Below are positions 1 through 8,821 of a stretch of 64,000 nucleotides of DNA, in pieces. Below the pieces are notes generated by a model. The model was not told the origin of the DNA and did no database searches. It saw only the letters and a program-made list of their open reading frames with translations. The DNA comes from Rotaria sp. Silwood1 (taxonomy: Eukaryota > Rotifera > Eurotatoria > Philodinida > Philodinidae), in NCBI GenBank assembly GCA_905250075.1, contig CAJNOP010000011.1:3404824-3468823 (forward strand), read 5' to 3'. Numbering within the stretch: the first letter of the stretch is position 1; every line of letters begins with the position of its first letter. Made by a program: the position numbers and the translations under genes.

Positions 1-186
1 GATTTATTCAATAAGAGCAGGTTTCTTCTGTAGCAAATTCGAAATATGAAAGAAAAAAGCTTTTATATCCAAAAGGAGAAAAAGTGGAGCAGGTGTCAAC
101 CATGATCAAAAAGGCAAATAATCCTTTTTTTCAGTCTATTTTTATTCTATATACATTTGCTGTCACACGATCCATTACAATAAGCA

Positions 187-192
187 TTTATT
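187..192 (-). promoter_or_regulatory. possible polyadenylation signal of the receptor gene
   Basis: On the minus strand this reads AATAAA, about 45 bases past the stop codon of the receptor gene. The spacing suits a poly(A) signal, but the region is A+T-rich and the hexamer could be chance. Confidence 0.35.
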
Positions 193-237
193 TTTTCTCT
201 TCATTACTCAAAATGTCTTTAGGGTTTTTCTAACTTT

Positions 238-3200
238 CTATGAAACTAGATGTAATCGTATTTGTACTACATTTTTATATCGTGCATAAGCCTTCCAAAA
301 TTCTTGTTTGTATACTTTAGATGGAAGAACAAACACCACGAAAGTAAGCACAGATGGCATGAATGAGATAAAATATCCAATCAAAAATAACCATGGATCA
401 TTAATTGACTTCATACAACGTGAAATAAGAGAAATGATCAAACGTGGAATAGCTAAAATGACCAAAAGAATTGGAGTGATCAGTAGATGACTGTGTTCTT
501 GAAATTGTTTTTGTAACATTTTTCGAAAACTTTCATTAGCTCGTACAGTTGTTCGCCGTCGAGTGGTCATTATAATAATGACTAAACCCGAAATCAAATT
601 AATAATAAATGGGGTTAAAAAATGAAATATATTTAGCACTGTATTAAACGTTTGAAGATTGGATGAATAAGTAACAATACACCAAATTCTTTTCTCGTCA
701 TCATCATTATCATCATCTATCAAACGTCGATGAATAGGATCATGAATAGTTGTACTAATATTCAAAATTAGAAGAATAAGAATAATATATTTAGCCATTT
801 GTTTACTCTTCTTTCTATCAAAACTGATTCCTTTTATTGCGGTAACTGTTCGCTCTACAGCTACACATGCAGATAACCATTGATCCATATTAAAACCGAT
901 CCGTAGCACAAAATCTATTGAAGTACATTGTAATCGTAGGAATAAACGATTCGTAATGTATGTCATTTGTGCAATGATAAGTATGGAAAATTTCAATGCA
1001 AACATAAGCATTGTAAATAGACTAGTGATCGATGTACTTATTAGATAAATACCACAACCAATTTTACGTGGTTCTTTATTATTAATTGCAATCATCAATA
1101 GAGTACTATTGATCAATCCTGCTACAGTCATAATGATCGTCAATACTATACTTAATTGTACAACAAGGGTTTGATGTCTGATGATAATATGTGGTTGAAT
1201 ATGATAACCTAAAATTGCATCAAGCGAAAGACCAAATCCATGTGAACTAAATTGGCAACGTCTTCCATAAAAACATGTTTGACAAGCACATGTCGATGTT
1301 TGTGGACATGTAGATCTATCTTGTAAACATTGTGCTCCATTTTCACAATTACTTTGACCAAAACAATCGAATTTCTTTGTATAATTAAATTCAAAACAGT
1401 TGGCTACACGGTGTTGCCCATAATCGTCACATAAACAAAAATAATTGTCATCATAAAAACAAGATACTGGTGGTAAATGTCTTTCACATGGTAAATGGTA
1501 ATATTTAATACGACGAAGAAGATGAAATTTAACAGCTGCATGATCCAATACTTCATTTATATATGGACAACGATCTGATGGTTGAATTTCTCGAACAATG
1601 GTTGTTGATGGATGGTAGCTCTTTTGAACAGTGATTAAATAGTAGTTTTTATCGAAAAGTTGAATAAAAACAATGTGAAATGGGTATGACCAATGGATCA
1701 CCAATGCTTTTTGATTTATAGGAATCATTTTGAAAGTACTACCATTTGTAGGTGGAGCACCGTCTATCACTTGAATGAAATGAACCAGTAACGAGGATGG
1801 TAAAATCATGTCTTGACGAAATGATATAATGATTTTAGTATCAGCTATTTCACATCTGTCTCCAGTGAAACCTTTTTGACAGATACATTTAAATTTCTTG
1901 TTAGATATTATATGCTCATTAGTAGGCATACATTGACCACCATTGTAACATGTAGTATTTTGATTAGAGTGACATATTGTACTTCGAAATAAACATCGAG
2001 AACCCCACTTATTCATAGGACAAACACATAAAGATCGGTTGTTCGCTAAGATACCAATACATAATGAGTCAGGGGAACATGTGCAGTGATGAGAGATGGT
2101 ACAGTATCGTCCAGACCATCCTCGATAACATTGACAAAAAGTAATACCTTTCGGATTGTCTGAATATTTAATACATTGACCATGAACACATTGTTGACTT
2201 GAACAACTTTCCACATCATCAGTTGTGCGTGGAATGTTGAGTTGAACAGCGACACGATGTACAGGTAAAAAAGAAAACTTAAGTGGTAATAAAAAACTTC
2301 TTCGATATGCGAGTGATATTTTTTCATAGATATCAATATGTATTGAATAATGTTTTTTTCGATCTTTTGGCCTAGTTGAATATAGTAAATACATATTGAA
2401 TTTAATTGTACAATCTCGTATGTACAAATAACTAAATTGTTGGTGCGTATGAATGATTCTTTCATTACTATCATCAATGAGTAAGACAACAACAGCAAAT
2501 AGAGTTCGTCGAGAATCAGAATATGTTTGAAATTGCAAAGTGAGACTAATTCGTTGGTTTTGATATTGACACATATTTCCATAAAAACTGGATGGACAAA
2601 GACATGCGTCAGTCGTTAAGTTTTTTTCATAATCTAGCCAAACTCTAACAACAAGACCACGATGACAACGTTGTTGGTGTTGAAGAGCGATTTGTCGAGT
2701 AATAGATGAATGTGAACTTACTACTTTTGTGTTTTGTTTCGTTATTTGTTCGATTGAGTTGTTAATTCTATCCAATGAAAAATATCTGATGGGTGATTTA
2801 CTGATATCGATTGGTCTTTTACAAAAATAATTTGCAATCTCAGAACGAACAGTTGCATATTCGTCATTACATATACTAAAGTAGCCAATATTGTTCAGAG
2901 TATTGTCACAAATTTTATCATAATCTGTGTCATTGCATTCTCTATCAAAACATAAAGATATATAAGACGTACAATATTCATGTTTCCCATCAGTGCAGTA
3001 AATGTTAACAGTGCTGAGTTCATGATTATCTGATCGACATAGTTGTGGCTCATCAGTGGCGCCAAGGCAATTAATATTGCCATCATTGACTTGTGTGAGA
3101 GACAAACACATGAATTGGTATGTGTTAGGTGAGACACAAATATGATGATGAAGCGGACATTTCAATATTGGTGATTGGTCACAATCTACTTCATCTGCTC

Positions 3201-5013
3201 CATTGAAACAATTCCAAAATCCATCACATCGAGTATAAGTGTTATTACATTGCCAGTATTCACATTCGGTTTCATCGGTTTCATTTCGTCCATCGATAGT
3301 AACAGGTATTAGTTCTGTAAAACCATCACAAATTGTTGGAAATGAAATACGTGGTCTGAAATAGTTAAGGTTTAGCTCTTCATCATCACACAAATTATAT
3401 TCATTCAATCCACAATGGCACAAATTATCTTCTATGAATAATGGAGGGATACAAAGATCTATTGTGGAACATTTCAAATGGTTTTGCGATCCATACATCG
3501 AACAAGAACCATGAATCGAAGAACATTGTTCGTCATCTTTATAATCACAATCGTTTATACCGTCACAAAGGCGATGCTTGGAAATACATTTTGAGGAATT
3601 GAGACATCTGTACATAATTGAACTATTACAACTTGTAAAACCTCCATGAATGAGTGTGTTGCATTGATAAAGCTGTTGATACAAAGGTAAGACATAGGTA
3701 TTAATCCAGTCACCTCTAGTGAAGCCAAACGCCTTAAAAGTTAATGGAAAATCTGTGGGACGGCGACATGTATTATTATCGAATGACAATATCGTTCGGT
3801 TCGAATAAAATTCGCCACAAAGTTGATCATTGTAGCAGACATACTGAGGTGGTAGAGTTCTCTGATAAGGCCTTAGCATACTTTCTTTTGTATATAAAAA
3901 GTACATATGACCAAAAGCGACAGGACTAGCTGGCACATACAACATATCAGGACATGTCATGTTAATTATTTCTGTCCACGTTTTCTTGAAAAACCGCTTA
4001 CGACATCTTAGATCGGATAATGAATCTTGAATACCCAATTGACACTGAACAGCTAACCAACAATCATTCGACACTGTATTTGACTTCTCAGAGAACAAGA
4101 ACTGCTGTAGTAAAGAGGAGCGTTGAAACACACATGAACTTGTTAGCTTCATAAAGATATGGCTATGACGAATGGAACATTTAATATCTTCCATTGTAAA
4201 TGTAGGTTCACCGCTAATATTCATAAAGAGTCTTTTATGAAAGAACTTTCTGTCTGATCGATCAAGACATTCAAAACCATTAGGATCATCATGAAAAAAT
4301 GTCTTAGATATGCATTGTCCATTTAGACATCGAACTTCATTATCTTCGCATTCATTGATTTCAACTTGCCAACAAGATTCTTCATCGACTCCATTTCGAC
4401 AATCAATGACTCCATCACATATTTCACTCCAATCAAGACATGCAAATAGTGAACCGCGATCACATTGTAAGTGAGTATAACATGTCAATGTTGTTGGTTC
4501 ATATTCGTATAGATAATATTCACGAATAATCTCGTTTACAGTTAAATGATGATACTTGTAAGCATCCAATGAATATTGACACAATGGACCAAATCTGGGT
4601 GACGTACAATTATAGAACATATAAGTTGCCATTGATGATGATGACGTATTTGAAGTTAACAACAGATTTAAATAAAATTGATAATGTTCAACTACATCCA
4701 TTGGTGCCGACCAAAAATATAATTGTTCACTAGTAATATTTAACATGTAGAGCACAACAAAAGTAAAGTTTTGATCTTGATTATTTTTTTGAAACTTCCA
4801 TTTTGATGGCCATTCACTCATACAATAAGAAATGATCTGATAAGGATCATTTTCTTCTTCAATCCAAGCAGCAACATGAAGACAATCGTGTTGTAGAACA
4901 ATATTACTTTCATTATCATTTGTCCAGTCGGTGAGATCAAGATTAATTTGAGGAAACGCAATTATTCTATACAATAGAATGAAATAGCATAAGTAACTGA
5001 TGAATGACCTCAT
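238..5013 (-). CDS. giant LDLR-A / EGF / seven-transmembrane receptor (bdelloid-type chimeric GPCR)
   Basis: Intronless 1591-residue reading frame. The N-terminus (MRSFISYLCYFILLYRIIAF) looks like a signal peptide. The ectodomain is cysteine-rich: LDL-receptor class A-like modules with acidic Ca-cage ends such as CDGVIDCRNGVDEESC near residue 200 and CDGINDCDYKDDEQC near 490, and later a run of EGF-like modules (QCVHGQC...CYRGWSGRYC; GGQC...CQKGFTGDRC; CENGAQC...CFYGRRC). From about residue 1274 to 1575 there are seven hydrophobic segments. The third ends in ACVAVERTV, placing ER where class A receptors have DRY. A tail KQEFWKAYARYKN follows TM7. The likely role is a plasma-membrane receptor with an adhesive or lipoprotein-like ectodomain; the ligand is unknown. 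The frame is uninterrupted, so it is probably functional. Unlike its neighbours it has no introns. Confidence 0.9.
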   Translation of the reverse strand: MRSFISYLCYFILLYRIIAFPQINLDLTDWTNDNESNIVLQHDCLHVAAWIEEENDPYQIISYCMSEWPSKWKFQKNNQDQNFTFVVLYMLNITSEQLYFWSAPMDVVEHYQFYLNLLLTSNTSSSSMATYMFYNCTSPRFGPLCQYSLDAYKYHHLTVNEIIREYYLYEYEPTTLTCYTHLQCDRGSLFACLDWSEICDGVIDCRNGVDEESCWQVEINECEDNEVRCLNGQCISKTFFHDDPNGFECLDRSDRKFFHKRLFMNISGEPTFTMEDIKCSIRHSHIFMKLTSSCVFQRSSLLQQFLFSEKSNTVSNDCWLAVQCQLGIQDSLSDLRCRKRFFKKTWTEIINMTCPDMLYVPASPVAFGHMYFLYTKESMLRPYQRTLPPQYVCYNDQLCGEFYSNRTILSFDNNTCRRPTDFPLTFKAFGFTRGDWINTYVLPLYQQLYQCNTLIHGGFTSCNSSIMYRCLNSSKCISKHRLCDGINDCDYKDDEQCSSIHGSCSMYGSQNHLKCSTIDLCIPPLFIEDNLCHCGLNEYNLCDDEELNLNYFRPRISFPTICDGFTELIPVTIDGRNETDETECEYWQCNNTYTRCDGFWNCFNGADEVDCDQSPILKCPLHHHICVSPNTYQFMCLSLTQVNDGNINCLGATDEPQLCRSDNHELSTVNIYCTDGKHEYCTSYISLCFDRECNDTDYDKICDNTLNNIGYFSICNDEYATVRSEIANYFCKRPIDISKSPIRYFSLDRINNSIEQITKQNTKVVSSHSSITRQIALQHQQRCHRGLVVRVWLDYEKNLTTDACLCPSSFYGNMCQYQNQRISLTLQFQTYSDSRRTLFAVVVLLIDDSNERIIHTHQQFSYLYIRDCTIKFNMYLLYSTRPKDRKKHYSIHIDIYEKISLAYRRSFLLPLKFSFLPVHRVAVQLNIPRTTDDVESCSSQQCVHGQCIKYSDNPKGITFCQCYRGWSGRYCTISHHCTCSPDSLCIGILANNRSLCVCPMNKWGSRCLFRSTICHSNQNTTCYNGGQCMPTNEHIISNKKFKCICQKGFTGDRCEIADTKIIISFRQDMILPSSLLVHFIQVIDGAPPTNGSTFKMIPINQKALVIHWSYPFHIVFIQLFDKNYYLITVQKSYHPSTTIVREIQPSDRCPYINEVLDHAAVKFHLLRRIKYYHLPCERHLPPVSCFYDDNYFCLCDDYGQHRVANCFEFNYTKKFDCFGQSNCENGAQCLQDRSTCPQTSTCACQTCFYGRRCQFSSHGFGLSLDAILGYHIQPHIIIRHQTLVVQLSIVLTIIMTVAGLINSTLLMIAINNKEPRKIGCGIYLISTSITSLFTMLMFALKFSILIIAQMTYITNRLFLRLQCTSIDFVLRIGFNMDQWLSACVAVERTVTAIKGISFDRKKSKQMAKYIILILLILNISTTIHDPIHRRLIDDDNDDDEKRIWCIVTYSSNLQTFNTVLNIFHFLTPFIINLISGLVIIIMTTRRRTTVRANESFRKMLQKQFQEHSHLLITPILLVILAIPRLIISLISRCMKSINDPWLFLIGYFISFMPSVLTFVVFVLPSKVYKQEFWKAYARYKNVVQIRLHLVS

Positions 5014-5440
5014 CTGATTTTTTAGAGACTTAATATGAATGCAGTATTAAGAGTTCATTTTTATTCTCTCCATCTTTCTATTTTTTTTCCAAAAAGCTAA
5101 TTTACAATATTTTTTCCCTAACAAAGTATATAGTAAATATGAAACAAAGTAGTTTGTTCCTGCACTCTGAATCAGAGATTACAAGGATGTTTTTTTTCTG
5201 TCAAATAATCGTATAAAATCATGATTTACATCTGCCAGCACTCTTTCTGGAACTAAATTAGAGATATGAGTTCAACGCATGAATTTAACGACGCATTTAT
5301 ATTTTTGATGTTGTTTTAGTTATAAATATCTCAACGGATATTTTCAATTAGTCGTTAATGCTGTCCTAGTCCATTCTTCTTTGCAGAGTCTTTGGTGAGT
5401 CGCTTGAAGAAAGCGAAATTACTGGGGAATCTCTAGAGAG
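5014..5440. other. upstream region of the receptor gene, no gene seen
   Basis: A+T-rich sequence before the receptor start. I see no coding exon, and a promoter cannot be placed with confidence. Base composition changes sharply to GC-rich just after this stretch. Confidence 0.5.
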
Positions 5441-5699
5441 GGTGTGCATGGAGTGTGGATGTGGGTGTGGCTGCCCAGGACGACAGATCCGACTGTCGGA
5501 TATCATCGGATCCTATTGAAAAAACTATCGAAAAAACTAACGGATTTTATTGAATGCGATAGTAATTCGTCGGACATTGTCGGAATCATTGGTATCGGAT
5601 TCCGACAGAAAGTTGTCGGATGTCGGAATGACCGCGATTCCTGTAGCAGTATTCCGTAAATTACCAGAGAAAACTCGCAGAAAACACCGTTTCCGGCTG

Positions 5700-6105
5700 G
5701 AACCCGCGGGAAAATATCAGGAATTCGACGCAAGAATCCGGTGACCGCATTCAGCTGCCGGTTTTGCGAAGTTCCTGTCGGTTCCACTCGGAACCGGATA
5801 AATTCGGTCACCGAATCCGTTCATTGAATACTGCTTTCATGTTCCGTCGATTTCCGCTGTTCTTCTGCGGGAACTGACCCGTACTTCTCGATCTGGATGT
5901 GGTTGTGGGACCCAGGTCGAGAAGTACGGGGTCGGTTCTCGCAGGAAAACAGCAGAAATCGACGGAACATGGTAACAGTATTCAGTGAACGGATCCGATG
6001 ACCGGATTTATCCGGTTCCGAGTGGAACCGACAGAAACCTGACCAAATTGGCAGCCGAATACGGTCCCCAGGAGGATGATTCCGGCATCCGAATACTGCA
6101 GGAAC
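5700..6105. repeat. GC-rich imperfect long palindrome (foldback element)
   Basis: The left arm (5700-5891) matches the reverse complement of the right arm (5917-6105), with a loop of about 25 bases. The central 110 bases of each arm match best: TCGAGAAGTACGGG at 5917 pairs with the complement just before 5891, and the CGGTTCCACTCGGAACCG block around 5780 pairs with its copy near 6015-6030. The outer parts are more diverged. Flanking DNA from about 5450 is also GC-rich and full of CGGA/TCCG words, so the whole element may span 5450-6180. No target duplication was found. It is probably a non-autonomous DNA transposon of unknown family. Confidence 0.65.
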
Positions 6106-6185
6106 CGGCAGGAAGGGTGCGGGTACCCTCTTTTCTAGCTCACACGCATACCCCTCGACTCGGAAAAACTCCGAAAATTTTTTTG

Positions 6186-6213
6186 TAGCTTAGTGGTAAA
6201 ATTGGGTCAATAC
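6186..6213 (+). other. tRNA-like A-box head interrupted by the hAT element (weak)
   Basis: TAGCTTAGTGG matches the RNA polymerase III A-box pattern. When the element at 6214-6664 and one target copy are removed, the sequence reads on into TTGATATCC, loosely like a tRNA anticodon arm. No B-box (GGTTCRANNCC) follows, so this may be a decayed tRNA-derived SINE or a chance match. Confidence 0.2.
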
Positions 6214-6664
6214 CAGAGATGTCCATCGCGCCGCTGCCGCTGCCTTGCCGCTGCCGCCGTGGCGGTGGCGGCGCGGCAGCGGCAGATGTTTTCCAAAAAC
6301 TATCGCAGCGCGGCAGCAGCGCGGTAGCGGCGTGGGAGAGATTTTTATTTTGCCGTCGCGGCAGCGGCGCGGCGGCGGCAGCTTTTTAGGAAAAAATTTC
6401 AAAAATTCATGAATTTGCACAGAATCTCCATGTTTATGTATACTATACTGTAAGACTTAGCGAATCTGATCGATTGGCGGCATCAGTTCTATTTCAAACC
6501 AGTCAAAGCCTTGAAAATCAAAACATTTTTTCGAATACTAGCGCGGCAGCGGCACGGTAGCTTTTTTTAACAGGCCACCGCGTCGCAGAAGCGGCGCGGC
6601 AGCTTTGTTTGATTTTGGCCGCGGCGCGGCAGCGGCAGATTTTGAGCCGCGATGGACATCTCTA
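6214..6664. mobile_element. hAT-type non-autonomous element (MITE), 451 bp, with 8-bp target duplication
   Basis: The ends are inverted repeats: CAGAGATGTCCATCGCG on the left and TAGAGATGTCCATCGCG read inward from the right. Both are flanked by the same 8 bases, GTCAATAC (6206-6213 and 6665-6672). An 8-bp duplication with YAGAG ends is the hAT superfamily signature. The interior has no credible gene. It is made of GC-rich reiterated GCGGCAGC and CGCGGC units on both strands, which translate into spurious alanine-rich frames. The perfect duplication suggests a fairly recent insertion. Confidence 0.88.
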
Positions 6665-6672
6665 GTCAATAC

Positions 6673-7431
6673 TTGATATCCTAAAGGGGTAAAAGAAGTG
6701 AGCAATTTAGTAGGAAAAAGAACAGTTTATATTGTCGTAGAATTTATCTTTTCAAGTTTTCTTGCGAAATGACAAAAAAATTATGAGTAAGAAGGTTTTA
6801 ACAAAAGAGTACTTAAAAAATGAATACAAGATGGTGTTCCATTACTAAAACTTGTTGAAAGCAAGAAAACACAGCAGTGGACAATTGAACCAGTCGATGG
6901 GGGAAGTTGTTCCACTTTATGGGGAAATGCTTCACCCCACATAAAGTCATACATATCAAGGAGAAATAGAAAGAAAGAATAAAAAAATTATATATACATA
7001 TGTACATATATACATATAATCTATTATATGATGTTGCACATATTCTTCAATTTAGAGAGAAATGGTTTTTCTTTCAAAGGAAAATGGTTCAACAAGGAGA
7101 AGTGGAAAGAAACAATAAAAGTTGACGGATATGGGTAGGGGACGGGTAAGAACTTGACGGGTACGGATAGGGTACGGGTACAAAATTCACTGGTATGAGT
7201 AATGCAGATAAGGTACGAAGCTTGGTACTTATGTAATACTCTATGTAAAAATTAACGTTTTGAGAGAAACAAGCTTCTTTTTTAACAGAGCAGTTGCTGT
7301 TTAATCGCAAGATCTTGGATCACCTAGACGATTGATCGTTCGATAATGCTATCGGCGATGTATTTGTCATAGATCGTTCAGGGAAAAGGATAAATACGTA
7401 TATTCCGGCGGCTACAGCTACAATGCGGACA
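6673..7431. other. intergenic DNA with a degenerate GGGTACGG repeat
   Basis: Mostly A+T-rich with no gene seen. Between about 7117 and 7200 there are several diverged copies of GGGTACGGGTA-like words, ending close to TAATACTCTA. A related stretch occurs at 8691-8821. Both look like remnants of one repeat family. Confidence 0.45.
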
Positions 7432-8060
7432 CTTTTTTTAACCAATTAAGGTAAAATGTCCGCAAAGCAGAATCAGGGGGTATAGACAAAAATGACCGCA
7501 TTTTGAAAATTGTCCGCAAAGCAGAATCGAGGCACAGAATGAAAATGTCCGCATTATAGAATCAAGAAAAAATTTATTATGTGAGGAAAGAGAAAGATAC
7601 AAGTAGTACGAGATGATTCAACATTCAACTATGCTTTGGTTCATAATCTTCGTCATCTTTGTCAGATGTATCAAATATGTGAATGTATCGGTAACAAAGA
7701 GAACGTAGTCTTTTTTGATAATCATCTAAATCTAGTAGACCATTTAAATAATCTTTTGTTGCTTGTACTAAAATATTTTCATTATTAACTGAAGTTAACC
7801 TTTTTGGACGAGTTGTTCGTTGTTGTGCGTGTTCCTGTTCTAATCGAATCATTACTGATTAGCGTCGATAGAATCGATTTGTCTGTACTAATTTTCTTAC
7901 TATTTCTACTTTTTTTTTGATTCTATAATGCGGACATTTTCATTCTCTGCCTCGATTCTGCTTTGCGGACAATTTTCAAAATGCGGACATTTTTGTCTAT
8001 ACCCCCTGATTCTACTTTGCGGACATATTTTTCCTCCAATTAAGAAAAATTGCCCGCAAT
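7432..8060. mobile_element. foldback element with about 140-bp inverted arms and subterminal repeats
   Basis: The left arm (7432-7567) and right arm (about 7912-8060) are near-perfect inverted copies in their inner parts. Within each arm the motif TGTCCGCAAAGCAGAATC or a close variant recurs, plus TGTCCGCATTATAGAATC: about three spaced copies per arm, as expected of transposase-binding subterminal repeats. Outer tips read ATGCGGACA and ATTGCGGGCA. No target duplication was found. The centre (7570-7910) is unique sequence containing a short minus-strand frame. The superfamily is not assigned. Confidence 0.8.
7625..7852 (-). CDS. hypothetical 75-residue frame inside the foldback element
   Basis: The frame starts MIRLEQEHAQQRTTRPKRL and ends in an acidic tail (SDKDDEDYEPKHS). 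It is charged, probably soluble, and carries no signal peptide or recognisable domain. On the plus strand the same bases are not open. A CAG lies a few bases before the ATG on the minus strand, so it could also be a captured host exon. Its position between the two inverted arms suggests cargo rather than transposase, since it lacks any DDE-type signature. Coding status is uncertain. Confidence 0.3.
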   Translation of the reverse strand: MIRLEQEHAQQRTTRPKRLTSVNNENILVQATKDYLNGLLDLDDYQKRLRSLCYRYIHIFDTSDKDDEDYEPKHS

Positions 8061-8072
8061 CAAGGAGACACG

Positions 8073-8198
8073 ATTCCAGCTCGTTCAGCAACTAGCGAAA
8101 GAATGTTTAGCGAGACTGGGCGAACACTAGAGACTTGACGGCGATTATTAAGTCCTGCCTCATTCGATGCTTTTGTATTTCTTCGTAACTGTTTGTGA
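8073..8198 (+). pseudogene. hAT transposase C-terminal dimerisation region, broken remnant
   Basis: Translation gives IPARSATSERMFSETG, an in-frame TGA at 8136, then RRLLSPASFDAFVFLRN before another TGA. This matches the conserved hAT C-terminus (P-A-T-S-x-x-S-E-R-x-F-S...R-x-x-L-x-P...FL-x-x-N). It starts about 12 bases after the foldback element. On the other side of that element, bases 7399-7422 give a short frame TYIPAATA with a similar IPA string, too short to prove a link. The rest of the transposase is absent, so the gene is dead. Confidence 0.8.
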
Positions 8199-8306
8199 TT
8201 GTCATCAAAATATTATCATTTCATTATTATTGGATCAAGCTAAATAAAATTGTGAATTTATATTGTCTATTGCGCTCATGGGTACAGTAATAATAAGTTT
8301 AATTTT

Positions 8307-8631
8307 CAAGGGGGTCAGTACAGGCACCCAGCACCTGCTCAGCACCTACCAGCACCTATACCGCATTTCACTATGAGCACCTACGGTACCTTCAGCATCT
8401 TCAATCATTGTTCCATTATCTTAAGTCCTTTTTCAACACCTTGCGATAAAATTTAGTGTTTAGGCTCTGCCCTTTAAATTTTATCACAAGGTGCTGAAAA
8501 AGGACTTAAGATAATGGAAGAGTGGTTGAAGGTGCTGAAAGTGCTGAAAGTGCCGTACGTGCTCATAGTGAAATGCGGTATAGGTGCTGTAGGTACTGGG
8601 CAGGTGCTAGGTGCCTGCACTTTTCCCCTTG
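8307..8631. mobile_element. palindromic hAT-like MITE, 325 bp
   Basis: The left half (8307 to about 8455) is the near-complete inverse of the right half (about 8480-8631), leaving a loop of only about 25 bases. The arms contain repeated AGCACCT / AGGTGCT words. Ends read CAAGGGG inward. They are flanked by TTAATTTT (8299-8306) and TTAATTTC (8632-8639), an 8-bp duplication with one mismatch, again consistent with hAT. There is no coding capacity, and transcribed RNA would form one long hairpin. Confidence 0.82.
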
Positions 8632-8690
8632 TTAATTTCAGATATTAGGAGTGCGAGATCAGATAGGAAAAGATTTTAGAATATTGGAAC

Positions 8691-8821
8691 CCACGGGTCG
8701 GGTGCGGATACCTTTACACGAACGGGCTACAGGTAGGGTCGGGTACGGGTAGGGCACGGATAAAAATTTTTTTGTCGGGTCGAATACGGGTATGAAAAGT
8801 TGTACCCGTGCAGTACTCTAT
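8691..8821. repeat. degenerate GGGTACGGGTAGGG repeat, second copy
   Basis: Several short units of the form GGGTACGGGTA/GGGTCGGG are followed by a stretch ending GCAGTACTCTA. Read from the right the end is TAGAGTACTGCACGGGTA, which resembles hAT-type ends, but a matching left end and target duplication were not found. It is related to 7117-7230. Confidence 0.45.

Noticed and set aside
5444..5475. GTGTGGATGTGGGTGTGG stretch resembling the bdelloid telomere-like TGTGGG repeat (also near 55040)
   Set aside because: Only a few imperfect units, inside GC-rich repeat DNA and an intron; no regular array.
6190..6420. 76-residue minus-strand frame, arginine/proline/alanine-rich
   Set aside because: It lies across the GCGGC-reiterated core of the hAT MITE and is a composition artefact.
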